NCBI GenBank assembly: GCA_013824045.1
Contig: PNND01000257.1
Location: 1-6,089 of the forward strand
Source: Rhodobacter sp.
GTDB lineage: Bacteria; Pseudomonadota; Alphaproteobacteria; Rhodobacterales; Rhodobacteraceae
Direction: 5' to 3'
DNA: 6,089 nt
Position numbers and translations under genes: made by a program. This document shows positions 6,086 to 6,089 of this stretch, in pieces. A model generated the notes under the pieces. That model saw nothing but the letters and a program-made list of their open reading frames with translations. It was not told the origin of the DNA and did not search any database. How positions within the stretch are numbered: position 1 is the first letter of the stretch; the number at the start of each line of letters is the position of its first letter.

Positions 6086-6089
6086 TGGC

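Overview
The window reads as chromosomal DNA of an alphaproteobacterium, most likely a member of the Rhodobacteraceae. The DNA is GC-rich with a strong G/C third-position bias. dprA is followed by topA, an order common in alphaproteobacteria. There is also a DUF1036-type periplasmic protein and a ChoV-type choline ABC transporter ATPase, both frequent in this group. Family assignments come from reading the protein sequences, not from a search.

Layout. Positions 2-382 (+) are the C-terminal 126 codons of dprA, ending in its winged-helix domain and followed at once by a stem-loop that probably ends transcription. Positions 383-1273 hold no convincing gene. The first part (414-757) is featureless apart from weak hairpins. 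The second part (758 to about 1138) consists of two abutting, diverged tandem repeat arrays: about eleven units of 16 bp, then about sixteen units of 13 bp. Both keep strict phase, with no insertion or deletion that I could find. Just after the arrays lies a perfect TTGACA box, a probable topA promoter. Positions 1274-3886 (+) are a complete topA, encoding DNA topoisomerase I with a Lys/Ala/Pro-rich repetitive tail. A 93-bp gap with two fold-back structures leads to a secreted DUF1036-domain protein at 3983-5041 (+). Its stop codon touches the stop codon of choV (5042-6085, minus strand), so the two genes are convergent with zero spacing. The start codon of choV lies 4 bp from the window edge; choW and choX would be expected beyond it.

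Function. DprA (protection and RecA loading of incoming single-stranded DNA) and TopA (relaxation of negative supercoils) are both DNA-handling proteins. The long repeat region and the separate promoter suggest, however, that topA is transcribed independently here. ChoV would power choline import for osmoprotection or catabolism. The role of the DUF1036 protein is unknown.

The most unusual item is the phase-locked 16-bp/13-bp repeat region upstream of topA. Everything else is fairly ordinary core genome.
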